The notes under the pieces: model-generated
Database searches by the model: none
Told to the model about the DNA's origin: nothing
Seen by the model: the letters and a program-made list of their open reading frames with translations, nothing else
Position numbers and translations under genes: made by a program
Shown here: positions 8,500 through 17,936 of the stretch, piece by piece
How positions within the stretch are numbered: the first letter of the stretch is position 1
How the letters are laid out: every line of letters begins with the position of its first letter
Assembly: GCA_029263415.1 (NCBI GenBank)
Contig: JAJCXN010000012.1
Span: forward strand, 92,737-156,736
Direction of reading: 5' to 3'
Length of the DNA stretch: 64,000 nt
DNA from: Acidobacteriota bacterium
GTDB taxonomy: Bacteria; Acidobacteriota; Thermoanaerobaculia; Multivoradales; Multivoraceae

Positions 8500-10821
8500 A
8501 TGAGTGAACAGAGTGAGCAAACAGAACCGATGCGCAGGCATCAGTGCACGGAGCCGAGTTCGCCGCACATGAGGTGGGTCGCTGTCGCCGCGCCCATCCT
8601 GGTGACCGCACTGGCCCTGGTGTCGACTCCGCTCCACACTCAGCCTGAGCAGTCCCAGTCTCAATCTCGGTCTCAGCCAGAGGAGAGCGGCGATGCGCTT
8701 GCCCAATCAACCCCCCGAGCGTTGCTGGCTCAGCGAGCCGTCGTTCAAGGCAGTCCAACTTCCGCCGGGCAACTGGTGAGACTTCCACTGGATGTCGACG
8801 TGTTGGGTGCAACACACCCCGACCTCTCAGACCTTCGTCTGTATCTCGGCGACCAGCAACTCAGCTTCTTCGTTAGGAGGGCGCCGCGGGCCAAGCGCAC
8901 TCTGCTTGAGACCTTGCAAGCGAAGCTGGGGCCTCAGCTGGCGCAACGGGCAACCAGCGCATCCCAACAGACACCGATCGACGTCACGGAGAGCTATTGG
9001 TTGACGCCGCCTCCCGGGGAGATGCCGACATCGGAGCATGCTTCAACAGGCCGATCCTGGCAGCTCAGGCTTGCGGTGCCACGGGCAAGCGGTGCGTTCG
9101 TAGCGCAGGTGCGCTTGTCACGGATCGTGGGCGATTCTTCAGAGCCTCAGCCGCTCTATAGCGGAGCGGTCTTCAGGCTCAAGGATGGTCGAGAACGCCT
9201 CACTGTTCCGCTGCCTGCAGACCTTGGCAAGACCGAGTGGCTGCGCGTTGATCTTGAACGCCAAGACATAGAACGAGGAACGGGCACCGCGCTTGAACCG
9301 AGGTTCTATTACGAGAGCTTCGAGGACTTTGAACAGGGGACTCAACGTCTCGAGGTGGAGGTGGATCATCGGCTCGAGTCAACGCCAAACGGAGCGATCT
9401 ACAGCTTCGAACTGCCAAGTGGGTTGGTACCCGACTCGTTCCGTCTCGACACCAACCGTGGCAATTTTGATCGCTCGATCCGTGTCTTTGGGGCAGCGGC
9501 CTCGCTCGGCCTGTTCGGAGGAGCTGCGGAGGCTGAACGCCAACTTCTTGCCAGCGGACGCATCTATCGATTCCGTTCGGCGGACCGGACCTCCGAGCCG
9601 AGTCTCGAGATCGAGGTTGCAAACTCCAACACCACGGCCTTTGAGATCGAGATCGACGGAGGAGATTCTCCGCCGCTCGAGGAACTCAGCATTACCGCCT
9701 TGGTGCGTCAACCGGAGGTCATCTTCGAGTGGCCAGCTGTGCAAGCCGCCGCGGCAGAAGTCGAGCTCCTCTTTGGCGGAGGTCGGGTTGCTGCAGCGAA
9801 GTTTGACCTCTGGTCGAGGACAACAGACACAGTGTCGTCCGAACAGGTCCGATCGATAGAGTTCGCGGACCGAATGGAGGTGCGGACCCAGCTCGATGGC
9901 GAGGGTTTGCCGCTAGTCCGCCGTGCTGAAATCACCGCCAACCCGGACTACGATGCGACGCCACTGCTGGCCTTCCTGCAACGGCCCGGATCGCAAGTGG
10001 ACTCAGGGCTCTTCGCCTTCGAAGTGCCGATCACCCTCGTGCAAAACGAAACCGGTCTACACGTGGTCGAACTGGGACCCAGCGTTCAGGTCCATCTGCG
10101 AGAGGATGGTGGCGATCTTCGCTTTGTCGACGATGAAGGGCAGTGGCCCTACATCCTCAGGAGCGGTGGCGAGCGCTGGGTGCAGGAGCTGGAGCTGGAG
10201 ACTGCGCGGGAAGGCACCGAGAGCCATTATTCGTTCAGCCTCCCCGATAGCTCGACAGCCGGCGGCCACGAGACAAGCATTCGGGCAGAGTCGGTCAAGC
10301 TGGTGGTCAAGTCCGCTTTCTTTGATCGAGCCTATGTGCTCGAAGCCCGCAACGCAGGGGATCATGTCGTTGCCACAACCTCCGGTCGCTTGACTCCTGG
10401 CTCCGCGCGCTCAGCCTTTCACGCGCCTGGACGCACCGAGACTTCCGTTACCCTCACTGTTCCTCGTGCTCGAGCGCATCACTTTCAGTTGGAGGTGGAA
10501 GACGGCGATGATGCTCCGCTCGAGGTCAGCACCGCGACGCTCAGCGGCCCAGGGCTTGCCGCTTTCTTGGTGGCTCCACCCGGCGAGTACCGCGCTCTCA
10601 TTGGAGCGCGCACTAGCGACATTGGACGGCCGAACTACGAAATCGCGCGGGCGAGCAACTTGGTGCTGTCGTTGCGTGGCGATCGGGTCACGCTCGACAC
10701 GCTGCAACCAATCGTTGCCTGGCGTTGGGCGTCGATCCCGTGGCAGACGATCTTGTTGTGGTCGGCCATTGTGATTGCAGTCGTCGGCCTCGGCTGGGCG
10801 ACCTTCCGATCAGTCAGTTAG
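8500..10821 (+). CDS. DUF3999 family membrane-anchored protein
   Basis: 773 residues from the ATG at 8500, preferred over an in-frame GTG at 8491 because GAGG at 8487-8490 is suitably spaced. It has an N-terminal signal/membrane segment, a Gln/Ser-rich low-complexity stretch, a long periplasmic beta-rich region and a C-terminal membrane helix (TILLWSAIVIAVVGLGW). The opening of the mature part, with QLVRLPLDVDVLGATHPDLS followed by DLRLY, matches the start of DUF3999 proteins. It lies 45 bases after the DUF2339 gene on the same strand. DUF2339-DUF3999 pairing is recurrent in bacteria, so the two probably form an envelope complex. The biochemical role is unknown. Confidence 0.85.
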   Translation: MSEQSEQTEPMRRHQCTEPSSPHMRWVAVAAPILVTALALVSTPLHTQPEQSQSQSRSQPEESGDALAQSTPRALLAQRAVVQGSPTSAGQLVRLPLDVDVLGATHPDLSDLRLYLGDQQLSFFVRRAPRAKRTLLETLQAKLGPQLAQRATSASQQTPIDVTESYWLTPPPGEMPTSEHASTGRSWQLRLAVPRASGAFVAQVRLSRIVGDSSEPQPLYSGAVFRLKDGRERLTVPLPADLGKTEWLRVDLERQDIERGTGTALEPRFYYESFEDFEQGTQRLEVEVDHRLESTPNGAIYSFELPSGLVPDSFRLDTNRGNFDRSIRVFGAAASLGLFGGAAEAERQLLASGRIYRFRSADRTSEPSLEIEVANSNTTAFEIEIDGGDSPPLEELSITALVRQPEVIFEWPAVQAAAAEVELLFGGGRVAAAKFDLWSRTTDTVSSEQVRSIEFADRMEVRTQLDGEGLPLVRRAEITANPDYDATPLLAFLQRPGSQVDSGLFAFEVPITLVQNETGLHVVELGPSVQVHLREDGGDLRFVDDEGQWPYILRSGGERWVQELELETAREGTESHYSFSLPDSSTAGGHETSIRAESVKLVVKSAFFDRAYVLEARNAGDHVVATTSGRLTPGSARSAFHAPGRTETSVTLTVPRARAHHFQLEVEDGDDAPLEVSTATLSGPGLAAFLVAPPGEYRALIGARTSDIGRPNYEIARASNLVLSLRGDRVTLDTLQPIVAWRWASIPWQTILLWSAIVIAVVGLGWATFRSVS

Positions 10822-11139
10822 TTCTCGATTCCTAGCCAGCAGAGCGCGGCACTAGTGATAGCGGGCTTCCGCAGCCCAACCAGCCCAACCAGCCCAACCA
10901 GCCCAACCAGCCCAACCAGCCCAATCGCGCGCAGCGTGTGACGGTCCGCGGTGATGGCGTCGATGACCGTGTGACCGGAACGCCCTTCGAGGGAATGGGT
11001 AGAACGGGGGAGAGCAGCTCCAACCGATCATCGTTCGGGCCTCCTCGGGTAGTGCCCCCAGAATCGCTCAACAGCCGAGATGGATGGGGTTCTTACGTTT
11101 CAAGCCCATTCGCAACCTGTAAGCGCAGGAAGCCAACGT
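10822..11139. other. Gene-free stretch with 9-bp tandem repeats
   Basis: This 318-base gap lies between the 3' ends of two convergent genes. Apart from the 9-bp repeat block at 10872-10925 nothing is supported. A minus-strand frame through the repeats reads Trp-Leu-Gly repeats but has no ribosome site or family resemblance. Confidence 0.7.
10872..10925. repeat. Six tandem copies of a 9-bp unit
   Basis: CAGCCCAAC is repeated six times, the last copy ending in T instead of C. It lies 50 bases after the stop of the DUF3999 gene, in a convergent intergenic region. Confidence 0.97.
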
Positions 11140-13656
11140 TCAGCGGTCTTGTGAACCCTCAAGAAGCTCCAGCCCCGAGATAGCGACCCCCAAGCTTCGG
11201 GAGTCGTTCGTCTCTGCGTTGAGTTCCTTGGGCACAAAGGAACTACTCTCAATTCGAAGTCTCAACTGATCTCCGATTGCTACCGTGCTCAGGTCGAGAA
11301 CGCGTGACCAGGGTTCAGCGAGGGCCTCGAGACGATTGTCGAGCAGGCGGGTTCCGTTGGCAGTGATCCGGATTCGTCCGCCGTCGGGGCTGTTGGCTTC
11401 GATCGTAATCGACAACTTTCGTGGAGGCCGCGACCGATGGGTCGGGATCGTTACCTCAGCGTCGCCGTCGGTCCACCGCACCGCCCCGGTTGGCCACTCC
11501 TCAAGACCGTGAAGGCCCCCTTCGAAGAGGCCGCTGATCGGCGACGTGATGGCTGCGTTCACGGTCGGAATAGGCCTTAGGGTTGGGAGTGCGGCTTCAG
11601 GTTGACTTGAAGACAGTGCCATCAGCTCGACTCTATTGACGCCGGCCTCGAAGACCAGTGGGTCGACGATCGCCGACCAGAGGGTCGGCTTGAAACTCCA
11701 GTTGCTGGTCGTTGCTGCTATTCGGTCGTTCACCACCACCACCAGTTCCATCGACGCTGGTATCTCCCCTCCGACCAGTTCGCCGTGGAGATGAGCGGGG
11801 ACTAGCCATCCACCAGGCTCCACGTCAAGCGCGGAATCCGGCAACTTCAGCTGATGTTTGAAAGCAGTGGGTGCGGCGATTGGAAAGTCGGCGATGCTGC
11901 GCCCGATTAGTTGTCGGCGTGAACCAATGCGAAAGAGTTCGCGGCCGGCTTCGCCTGCCTGTCCAAAACGTTCGTCGAGCTTGGCAAGCGCCGCTTGTGC
12001 ACCCCGCCCAAGGTCTGCGATCGACACCTGAATTGGTTCCGGCTGTGGGGTGTTCTGGCCGTGTCGGAGGACCGGCAAGAGCTCTCGACCCTGCGCCTCT
12101 TGCGCCATCAGCGAAATCCCGTCAAGGGCCCACGGCAGCTCCGCGCCAGCTAGTGCCGCGATTGTTGGCAAGACGTCAAGCGACGATACTGGCCGGAGGT
12201 CCAGTCGACCTTGTCTCTGCCCTGGCGCCTTGATCAACAACGGGACCGACAGGATCTCGGCCAAGTTGTCGTCGGTGAGTCCTCGGCGATTGCCGCCGGC
12301 GGCGAAGCTCGCTCCGTGATCGGCAGTGACGACGACGACCGCACGGTCCCAAAGGCCGACCTTCTTGAGGCGCCCTCTCACCTGCCCAAGGATGCGATCG
12401 GCGTAACCGACTTGCAACAGGTGACGCTGTTGGATCTGCGTTGCGGCCCACTCGTCGCTTGGCATTGTGTCGACATCGAGGCCGACCACGTTACCGTCGA
12501 AGCTGTAGACCTGGCCAGTGGGAAGGTAGACAAATGGCGGATGGGGGAGCAAGAGGTGGAAGAGGTGGAGAACCGGACCTGCTGAAGGCTCGATGCGGTT
12601 GAGGAAGTCGTCGAATTTGGCGAGTCTGTCGCCTCGGCTCCGCCGGCTCCAGTCAGCCAGCCAATCGTCGTGACCTTCAAAGAGCATCCAGTTCTGGGTC
12701 ACCGGTGGTAGATGATTCGTCCAGGGCGCAGGGAGCAAGATGTGCAGATACAAAACTCGTGCATCCGCCAGAAGCGAGCGCAGCCGAGACCACAGGCCCG
12801 ACCCGCGCTTGCCGTCGTCGCACAGGTGCGCCGGGCATAGTTGAGTGACCGACTCGGCGACGTTCATCGCGTAGCTCTCGCCGAGAAGAGTGAAGAGATT
12901 GCGCGGATGGTCGGGCGCAAGCGGAAGACCCAACGGATCGGGCGCCATGCCGGTCAACAGCGCTGGCACCGCGAGCACCGTGAAGTCGCTGGTGGTCGCC
13001 GTGTTGCGATACCAGGTGGCCTCATCCGCGAGCTGTGCGAAGCTTGGATAGAGCACACTATCGATCGCCTGAGGTCCGGCAAGTAGCGAAGTCACTGGCA
13101 GTTCGTCGAAAACCAGCAGCACGATCGGCGTGGTCGCGTTGGTCGCTGGCATCGCGTCGACTTCCTGCGGTCGCAGGATCTTGCTCATGCCGGGGCGCAG
13201 TAGGAAAATCGCGGGAAAGATCACCAGCACCGGGACCAGGTAGGTGAGCAGCTGTCTAGCCGGGCGCCACCGATCCAGCATCACCGCGCCGGCGAGTCCG
13301 CCCACTAGCGCGAGAACGAGCTCGAGCCAAGGGCCCACGCTGAACATGCGTTCGAGTGGCGGTAGAAGAACAATTGTTATCAAGAGCGCACAAAGGACGC
13401 CGTGAGCGATTCGCTGCAGTCGCTCATGGATGGCTCCGGCAACGATCTCAACCACGATCAACGGCAACGGCACGATGAGGCACAACATAGCTGCTAGCAG
13501 CCAAGGGTCGGCTGGCTGCGAAGCCCGGACAGCAAAGAACTCCGGCTTGCTGCCAAGCAGGTCGAACAGGGGTTGAGCCACTGCAAAGGCAGTGAGCACG
13601 GCGAGGTGGAGAGCACCCGCCAACAGTGGGCGCCTCTCTGGTTTCTCGGGTTTCAC
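11140..13656 (-). CDS. Membrane sulfatase-fold/LtaS-like hydrolase or transferase
   Basis: 838 residues from a GTG start, with no earlier in-frame start. The first ~160 residues hold several membrane helices. The sulfatase-type domain begins at TTPIVLLVFDELPVTSL, whose Asp is a metal ligand. The nucleophile segment is TSDFTVLAVPALLTG, with Thr where formylglycine sulfatases have Cys, and the second metal site is VVVTADHGASF. After the catalytic domain, about 280 residues look like beta-sandwich modules. This layout of N-terminal membrane anchor and extracytoplasmic catalytic domain resembles LtaS/OpgB-type phosphoglycerol or phosphoethanolamine transferases rather than sulfatases. The substrate cannot be read from sequence. 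It is a monocistronic-looking minus-strand gene, convergent with the DUF3999 gene. Confidence 0.82.
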   Translation of the reverse strand: MKPEKPERRPLLAGALHLAVLTAFAVAQPLFDLLGSKPEFFAVRASQPADPWLLAAMLCLIVPLPLIVVEIVAGAIHERLQRIAHGVLCALLITIVLLPPLERMFSVGPWLELVLALVGGLAGAVMLDRWRPARQLLTYLVPVLVIFPAIFLLRPGMSKILRPQEVDAMPATNATTPIVLLVFDELPVTSLLAGPQAIDSVLYPSFAQLADEATWYRNTATTSDFTVLAVPALLTGMAPDPLGLPLAPDHPRNLFTLLGESYAMNVAESVTQLCPAHLCDDGKRGSGLWSRLRSLLADARVLYLHILLPAPWTNHLPPVTQNWMLFEGHDDWLADWSRRSRGDRLAKFDDFLNRIEPSAGPVLHLFHLLLPHPPFVYLPTGQVYSFDGNVVGLDVDTMPSDEWAATQIQQRHLLQVGYADRILGQVRGRLKKVGLWDRAVVVVTADHGASFAAGGNRRGLTDDNLAEILSVPLLIKAPGQRQGRLDLRPVSSLDVLPTIAALAGAELPWALDGISLMAQEAQGRELLPVLRHGQNTPQPEPIQVSIADLGRGAQAALAKLDERFGQAGEAGRELFRIGSRRQLIGRSIADFPIAAPTAFKHQLKLPDSALDVEPGGWLVPAHLHGELVGGEIPASMELVVVVNDRIAATTSNWSFKPTLWSAIVDPLVFEAGVNRVELMALSSSQPEAALPTLRPIPTVNAAITSPISGLFEGGLHGLEEWPTGAVRWTDGDAEVTIPTHRSRPPRKLSITIEANSPDGGRIRITANGTRLLDNRLEALAEPWSRVLDLSTVAIGDQLRLRIESSSFVPKELNAETNDSRSLGVAISGLELLEGSQDR

Positions 13657-13959
13657 CTTGACATCAACAGCAAGGAGTCAACAATCGTTCCAAGCCTTGG
13701 GCAAAACCTTTCTGTCGGCTCAGGCGCCGACATCAACGCTTCTTTCAGCGTTCAGAGGAGTCAACGAGCGGGCCGAGACGTTCGAAACGTTCTGCTTTGA
13801 TCTGGTTGGGCGACGACTCCTTAAGTGGTTGCCCACGGCGAGTCCCAGCACTGAGGCCTGGTCTGGCAACGACCGCATGCCTTGGGCTTCATTCTGAGGC
13901 CAAGCACTAGTTCAGATGGCAATGGCCGCTAAGGCGGCATCGAGAACTGAGTGCGAGTC
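13657..13959. other. Intergenic region without a supported gene
   Basis: This 303-base stretch separates the CPBP protease gene from the sulfatase-like gene, both on the minus strand, and should carry the sulfatase gene's promoter. Short plus-strand frames here lack ribosome sites and similarity to known proteins. No clear hairpin or repeat was seen. Confidence 0.5.
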
Positions 13960-14781
13960 CTAGTCAGGCATCAGGCTCCGTCGGCTCGCAAGGGCAACGG
14001 TCGTGACCGCGACAACGACACCTGTGAGCGCGAGAGCGACTCCCAGCTCACCTGACCACCATTCAGCACTAGGCGACTTCACAGTCAAGCGATCAAAGAA
14101 GCCTTGGATCCAGATGTTGTGACTTGCATGTAGGAGAACCGCTGGCCAGACACTTTTCCCTGTGACCCGCAGAAACGTCATCAGAAAACTCATTCCCACG
14201 GCCATCACCGTGAAGCAGGCGGCCTGGTAGTACAGAGGTGTGGACGGAAGATCCGGGGCAACCCACAACAGTGGGTAGTGCCAGATCGACCAGAGCCCGC
14301 CAGTGATCAAAGAGGTGCCGACTAGGCCGAACTTTGGAAACAGCCGAGGTGTCAGGAATCCGCGCCATCCGAGTTCTTCTCCGAGCGCTGTAATGCTTGC
14401 ACCGAGGGTGCCCGGAATGAACATCAACAGAGCAACGGGAGTGATTCGCTGCGCTGCCTCCATGTCGATCTCAGTCAATCCAGAAAGCCATAGGAGTGTG
14501 TACGGGATTGACACGTAGAGGATCGGTGCCAAGTAGCCCATGGCTAGGTAGACCGGGCGGCCAAGCTGCCAGCCAAGGCCGCCTATGCTTCGCCTGCACA
14601 GAGCCAGCGTGAGGATGGCGGCGAGCCCCGGCGACCACATCAGGAGCGCCACTGCGGTCGATTCGGGAACGCGAGTCACGGCCAAGTAACTGAGTGAAGT
14701 AAGGGCCGCCAGCAAACCGAGGAAGACCGCCAGTTCGTGCCGAATCCTAGTCTCAGAACGGGACAGCTCTTTTGGGACCAT
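13960..14781 (-). CDS. CPBP family intramembrane glutamic endopeptidase
   Basis: 273 residues with many membrane helices. The diagnostic CAAX-protease/bacteriocin-processing (Abi/CPBP) motifs are present: GEELGWRGFL (catalytic Glu135/Glu136, Arg140), GGLWSIWHYPLL (His168) and LLHASHNIW (His218/His221). The ATG at 14781 is preceded on the minus strand by GGAGAG, a good ribosome site. Bacterial CPBP proteases cleave membrane or prenylated substrates or process peptides; the substrate here is unknown. It is transcribed alone. A second, unrelated-context CPBP gene occurs at 46279-47025. Confidence 0.92.
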   Translation of the reverse strand: MVPKELSRSETRIRHELAVFLGLLAALTSLSYLAVTRVPESTAVALLMWSPGLAAILTLALCRRSIGGLGWQLGRPVYLAMGYLAPILYVSIPYTLLWLSGLTEIDMEAAQRITPVALLMFIPGTLGASITALGEELGWRGFLTPRLFPKFGLVGTSLITGGLWSIWHYPLLWVAPDLPSTPLYYQAACFTVMAVGMSFLMTFLRVTGKSVWPAVLLHASHNIWIQGFFDRLTVKSPSAEWWSGELGVALALTGVVVAVTTVALASRRSLMPD

Positions 14782-15038
14782 AGATTCTCTCCTTGTAGCG
14801 GGCGTTGGTGCTGACGCCTACGCTTCAGAGCCGGCTGCGGTTTCGGCGACTTGGACCGAAGTGAGCGCCCCCCGAATTGTCGCCGTTCACAACTTTCCTC
14901 GGATGCTGCTGCCGCAGGCGTCGGAGCGGGGCCCGGCCGTCTTTCACTCAGTGTCTTGGCGGCGAGCCCTGCACACGAGGTGGGACCGCGCCGTTTCCCG
15001 CCATCTCTTCGATCGTGTCCGGGCGATCTCGTTGGCCG

Positions 15039-16046
15039 CTAGATCGAGAAATCCTTACCGATCGCGTGCACGCTCTTTTGCCACAGCAGGTCCCGCGTCT
15101 CGGCGTTGTCGTAGAACGCTTCCAGATCAAAAGGGCGTGCCGGCCCTTTGAGCGCAGAAGCGCCTGAGCCGGGTCCATAGAACTGTCCTGACTTTGCATT
15201 CGTTAGACACATTGCGCTCAGGATGCCCATTGCTCCTTCTTCTGGGGTCTGGCTGAACCGCATCATGAGGTTGGTCACAACGCTGCCCATGCCGCCCTCT
15301 TTCACAGATGTCTTCTGGAGTTGAGTGTTAGAGAGACCGGGATGGGCCACCAGGGCTTTGATGTTCGAACCCTGTTTCTGAAGCTGATGATGAAGCGCGG
15401 CGGTGAACGCGCAGTTTGCGAGCTTGGATTGGTTGTAGCGGAGCCAGCGCGCACCCCGGAACATTGCGTTCTGAAAAGCAGACCCGTTGCCGCCCAACTC
15501 TCCGCCTCGCCTCTCCAGATACTCGGGGTGAAGGGTCTTGCTGGGGCTCAGTCGGGCAACGCTGGAGTGGTTGACAACGCGTGTCTCGCCGGTCGCATTG
15601 CTTGCTCGGTCGAGAAGCGGCATCAAGTTTCGTGTCAGCAGAAAGTGAGACAGGTGGTTTGTCTGCATTTGAACGTCGAAGCCGTCCGCAGTCGCTGTGT
15701 CGGGCAGAGCCATTACGCCGGCGTTGTTGCACAGCACGTGAACACCTTCGGGGCAGAGTTCCGCAACCTGTGCGCTTGCCGTCTCGACTGAATCGAAGGC
15801 CTGTAGGTCGCACTCCACGCTATGAATCTGGGCGTTTGGGAAGGCTACTGTTAGTTCGCTCGAGCTTGTAGTCGAGCGATGTGAGGCGCGATTGAGGACC
15901 AGGACCTTGGCTCCCAGCTTGGCAAGCGTCATGGCCGCGGCCTTGCCGGTGCCCGAGGTGGTGCCGGTGATCACAGCTGTCTTTCCAGCCATGGAAGGGA
16001 GGTTGGATCTGAAGGTTGAGAACAGAGTCGAGGAACTCTTTGTCAT
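15039..16046 (-). CDS. Short-chain dehydrogenase/reductase (retinol dehydrogenase-like SDR)
   Basis: A classical SDR of about 335 residues. The Rossmann glycine motif is TGTTSGTG. NNAGVM, the NHSSVAR catalytic Ser segment and YNQSKLAN (Tyr-x-x-x-Lys) all follow in order. This arrangement is typical of the extended retinol dehydrogenase/WW-oxidoreductase-like branch that uses NADP(H). The start at the ATG at 16046 (MTKSSS) is chosen; a longer reading from a TTG at 16106 lacks a ribosome site and adds an unconserved tail. The substrate is unknown and neighbours do not suggest a pathway. Confidence 0.9.
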   Translation of the reverse strand: MTKSSSTLFSTFRSNLPSMAGKTAVITGTTSGTGKAAAMTLAKLGAKVLVLNRASHRSTTSSSELTVAFPNAQIHSVECDLQAFDSVETASAQVAELCPEGVHVLCNNAGVMALPDTATADGFDVQMQTNHLSHFLLTRNLMPLLDRASNATGETRVVNHSSVARLSPSKTLHPEYLERRGGELGGNGSAFQNAMFRGARWLRYNQSKLANCAFTAALHHQLQKQGSNIKALVAHPGLSNTQLQKTSVKEGGMGSVVTNLMMRFSQTPEEGAMGILSAMCLTNAKSGQFYGPGSGASALKGPARPFDLEAFYDNAETRDLLWQKSVHAIGKDFSI

Positions 16047-16568
16047 GACGTCGCTTTGTTGTTGCTCCTCGGTTGGAGCGATGGGTGATTCCGTTCTACA
16101 GCACAAGATGGGTTATGTCCTGGTTACTCGAAAATGGCAACCTCTCGACTATCGGCCGCTGTGATTTGGTCCAGCAGCGATGATCTTCTTGGGTTTCAAT
16201 CTCAAGAGCCAAGTGCCGGCTCACGTGACAGCGACGGCAGAGTAGATATCGTTGGGAACAAGGATACCCAGTCAAGCCGTAGTCAGTGAGGCGGTAGCCG
16301 CCCCAAGGGACAGTCCGCTGCAACTTCGGCCTAGTACGACATTGGTTGACTCTCCGATCCCGCCAACGACCCTCGCCGCCTGATTCCGCATCCGCCTGAT
16401 TCCGCATCCGCCTGTTTGTGCTCCTCGATTTCTCTCGCTAGCACCGTGGAACAAGGAACAAGGAACAAGGAACACGGACCGCGGATGGCCACTCTGCCCA
16501 ACAACTGAGATCCCCATGAATCATCTCGCAGGCCTCACCCCGCAAGCCAACATTGGCGCCAAAGTCGA
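16047..16568. other. Intergenic region with two small tandem repeats
   Basis: This 522-base gap lies between divergent genes. It contains a 16-bp unit repeated 2.4 times at 16376-16413 (CCGCCTGATTCCGCAT) and a 7-bp unit (GGAACAA) in four copies at 16448-16475, the last with one change. A 103-codon minus-strand frame across 16096-16407 has no convincing start or similarity. Promoters for both flanking genes must lie here, but none is clear by eye. Confidence 0.75.
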
Positions 16569-17936
16569 GTGCTGGTGACGGCCACCGACAAACGGCCTTC
16601 GTGGCCAATCGGCGCGCGACTGGCCTTTCGTTTCGTCTTTGCGTATGTACTCCTCTTCTACCTGAGCTTCTCTGCCTTCTTTGCTCCGTTCTCGATCCCC
16701 TTTGCGCTGCTCAGCAAGGCGATCTGGAGTGTAATCGTTCCTTGGGTGTCGACTGCGATTCTGAAGGTGCCCGCTCCTGCGCTGGTGTCCGATGGAGACG
16801 GGCTCGCACAGTGGATCATGTTCGGTGGCTGTTTCATGATGGCTGTCTTTGCCACCATCGTTTGGACGATCCTAGATCGCAGCCGCTCGGAGTACACGAA
16901 GCTTCAAGACTGGTTGATGGTCATCGCTCGCTACCTGCTGGGCATCGCGATGGTCACGTACGGTCTGGCGAAGATCGTTCACCTACAGATGCTCCCGCCG
17001 CACTTAGGAAAGTTGGTCCAGCCACTGGGTGAGTCGTCGCCGACATCGCTGCTGTGGATCTTCATGGGGTCCTCAGCCGCCTACTCGGCCTTCACGGGCT
17101 TTGTTGAACTGCTTGGTGGCATCTTGCTCTTTGTGCGTCGTACGACGACACTCGGCGCGCTTGTTTCTTTCGGAGCGATGACTCAAGTCGTCGCCTTGAA
17201 CCTTGCCTATGACGTGTCGGTGAAGATCTGGTCGATGAATCTGGCGGCACTTGCGCTGGTGATGCTCGTTCCCGATTTGCGGCGACTGATGAACGTGTTG
17301 GTACTGAATCGTTCGAGTGAACCGGCGGACTTTCGGCCTCTCTTCAGCACTGCGCGTCGCAATCGACTCGCCTTCAGGATCGGGATGGTCTGCCTCGTCC
17401 TGACGTTGGGCTTTCGTATGTTTGGAATGTTGAACGGGCGGGGAAGTGCGTACGGTCGTACCCCGACCCCGCTCTGGGGAATTCACGAAGTCTCGTCTTT
17501 CTCTTCGAATGGGGTCGAGATGCCGCCACTTACGACCGATGCAGCCCGCTGGCGCAGGGTGGTGATCGAGCGCTCCGGGCTCGCAAGCATTCGCTTCATG
17601 GACGATTCGGTGAAGGACTACCTCTCGAGCGTGGACTCTGCCGCTGCAACCGTCACCTTTGTGCCGAATCCGGATGAGACGGTCACTGCCGCAGGTGCGA
17701 CCCGTTTGGCCTACGACCCGAATCTCATCCAGTCTCGTTTTGAAGAGGCGATGGATGCTGGAGTTGCCGAGGCATTTGTCATGGCCTACTCACAGGCCCG
17801 CAATGGCGACCTGCACCTGAGCGGGCAGTGGCGTGACTCCGGCGTTGAGGTCCAGACAACCCGAGTGGACGAATCGGCTTTTCTCCTCCAAACGCGCGGG
17901 TTTCGCTGGGTGCAGTCGTACCCATACTTCCGCTGA
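16569..17936 (+). CDS. DoxX-like polytopic membrane protein
   Basis: 455 residues with N-terminal membrane helices (FRFVFAYVLLFYLSFSAFF). A DoxX-like four-helix core spans roughly residues 115-250: ARYLLGIAMVTYGLAKI, then GFVELLGGILLFVRRTTTLG and LNLAYDVSVKIWSMNL. Another helix and a ~150-residue soluble C-terminal beta-rich region follow. The start is the GTG at 16569 or the GTG six bases later; neither has a strong ribosome site. DoxX-fold proteins are often quinone- or redox-linked, but this long form with a soluble tail is not one I can assign. The gene stands alone between two large intergenic gaps. Confidence 0.7.
   Translation: MLVTATDKRPSWPIGARLAFRFVFAYVLLFYLSFSAFFAPFSIPFALLSKAIWSVIVPWVSTAILKVPAPALVSDGDGLAQWIMFGGCFMMAVFATIVWTILDRSRSEYTKLQDWLMVIARYLLGIAMVTYGLAKIVHLQMLPPHLGKLVQPLGESSPTSLLWIFMGSSAAYSAFTGFVELLGGILLFVRRTTTLGALVSFGAMTQVVALNLAYDVSVKIWSMNLAALALVMLVPDLRRLMNVLVLNRSSEPADFRPLFSTARRNRLAFRIGMVCLVLTLGFRMFGMLNGRGSAYGRTPTPLWGIHEVSSFSSNGVEMPPLTTDAARWRRVVIERSGLASIRFMDDSVKDYLSSVDSAAATVTFVPNPDETVTAAGATRLAYDPNLIQSRFEEAMDAGVAEAFVMAYSQARNGDLHLSGQWRDSGVEVQTTRVDESAFLLQTRGFRWVQSYPYFR

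Noticed and set aside
10832..11071. Minus-strand open frame reading Trp-Leu-Gly repeats
   Set aside because: It is produced by the 9-bp tandem repeat, has no ribosome site and overlaps no known family.
16096..16407. 103-codon minus-strand frame with several Cys residues
   Set aside because: It overlaps the SDR leader region and has no ribosome site; Cys spacing does not match a zinc motif family.
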